From: Solibacillus silvestris_B | GTDB lineage: Bacteria > Bacillota > Bacilli > Bacillales_A > Planococcaceae | Assembly: GCF_051967575.1 (NCBI RefSeq) | Contig: NZ_JBQCJW010000064.1 | Location: 1-5,100, forward strand | DNA length: 5,100 nt | Reading direction: 5' to 3' | In this document: piece by piece, positions 5,098-5,100 of the stretch | How positions within the stretch are numbered: the stretch's first letter is position 1 | Layout: each line of letters opens with the position of its first letter | The notes under the pieces: model-generated | What the model saw: only the letters and a program-made list of their open reading frames with translations | What the model was told of the DNA's origin: nothing | Databases searched by the model: none | Program-made: the position numbers and the translations under genes

Positions 5098-5100
5098 ATG

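Overview
The window looks like ordinary chromosomal sequence from a low-GC Bacillota, most likely Bacillales. The signs are strong AGGAGG/GAGGTG ribosome-binding sites, GTG and TTG starts alongside ATG, A-T-rich spacers, hairpin-plus-T-run terminators, and proteins typical of Bacillus relatives (a YodJ-like M15 carboxypeptidase, a ClsA-type cardiolipin synthase, a YwqG/DUF1963 protein). A Planococcaceae host such as Lysinibacillus or Solibacillus would fit, but that is inference from general character, not from a marker gene.

Layout. (1) Bases 1-445 hold the DNA-binding end of an AraC-family regulator on the + strand. Its reading frame continues upstream of the first ATG and is broken by an in-frame TAG at 44-46, so the gene is probably 5'-incomplete or a pseudogene. 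A hairpin terminator follows at 541-585. (2) Bases 623-2024 hold a + strand transcription unit with a sigma-A-like promoter, a three-helix small membrane protein (84 aa) and, 27 bases later, a membrane-anchored D-Ala-D-Ala carboxypeptidase of the M15B/VanY type. It ends at a strong bidirectional terminator. (3) Bases 2028-4389, on the - strand, hold cls (cardiolipin synthase, two HKD motifs), which converges on that shared terminator. Upstream of cls is a DUF1963/YwqG-family gene with its own promoter, an operator-like palindrome and a terminator. (4) Bases 4390-4876 are A-T-rich non-coding DNA separating the divergent DUF1963 gene from a 45-codon + strand gene of unknown function. That small gene has a good ribosome-binding site and two adjacent perfect palindromes upstream. 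(5) The window ends in a GAGGCTGGGACATAAAT motif followed by a perfect 20-bp inverted repeat, which looks like the left part of a structured intergenic repeat running off the window.

The carboxypeptidase and the cardiolipin synthase both act at the cell envelope, but they lie in convergent units and nothing shows co-regulation. I see no phage, transposase, CRISPR or defence module and no clear sign of a previously undescribed system. The points most worth checking are the broken AraC frame, the small gene with its tandem palindromes, and the terminal repeat element.
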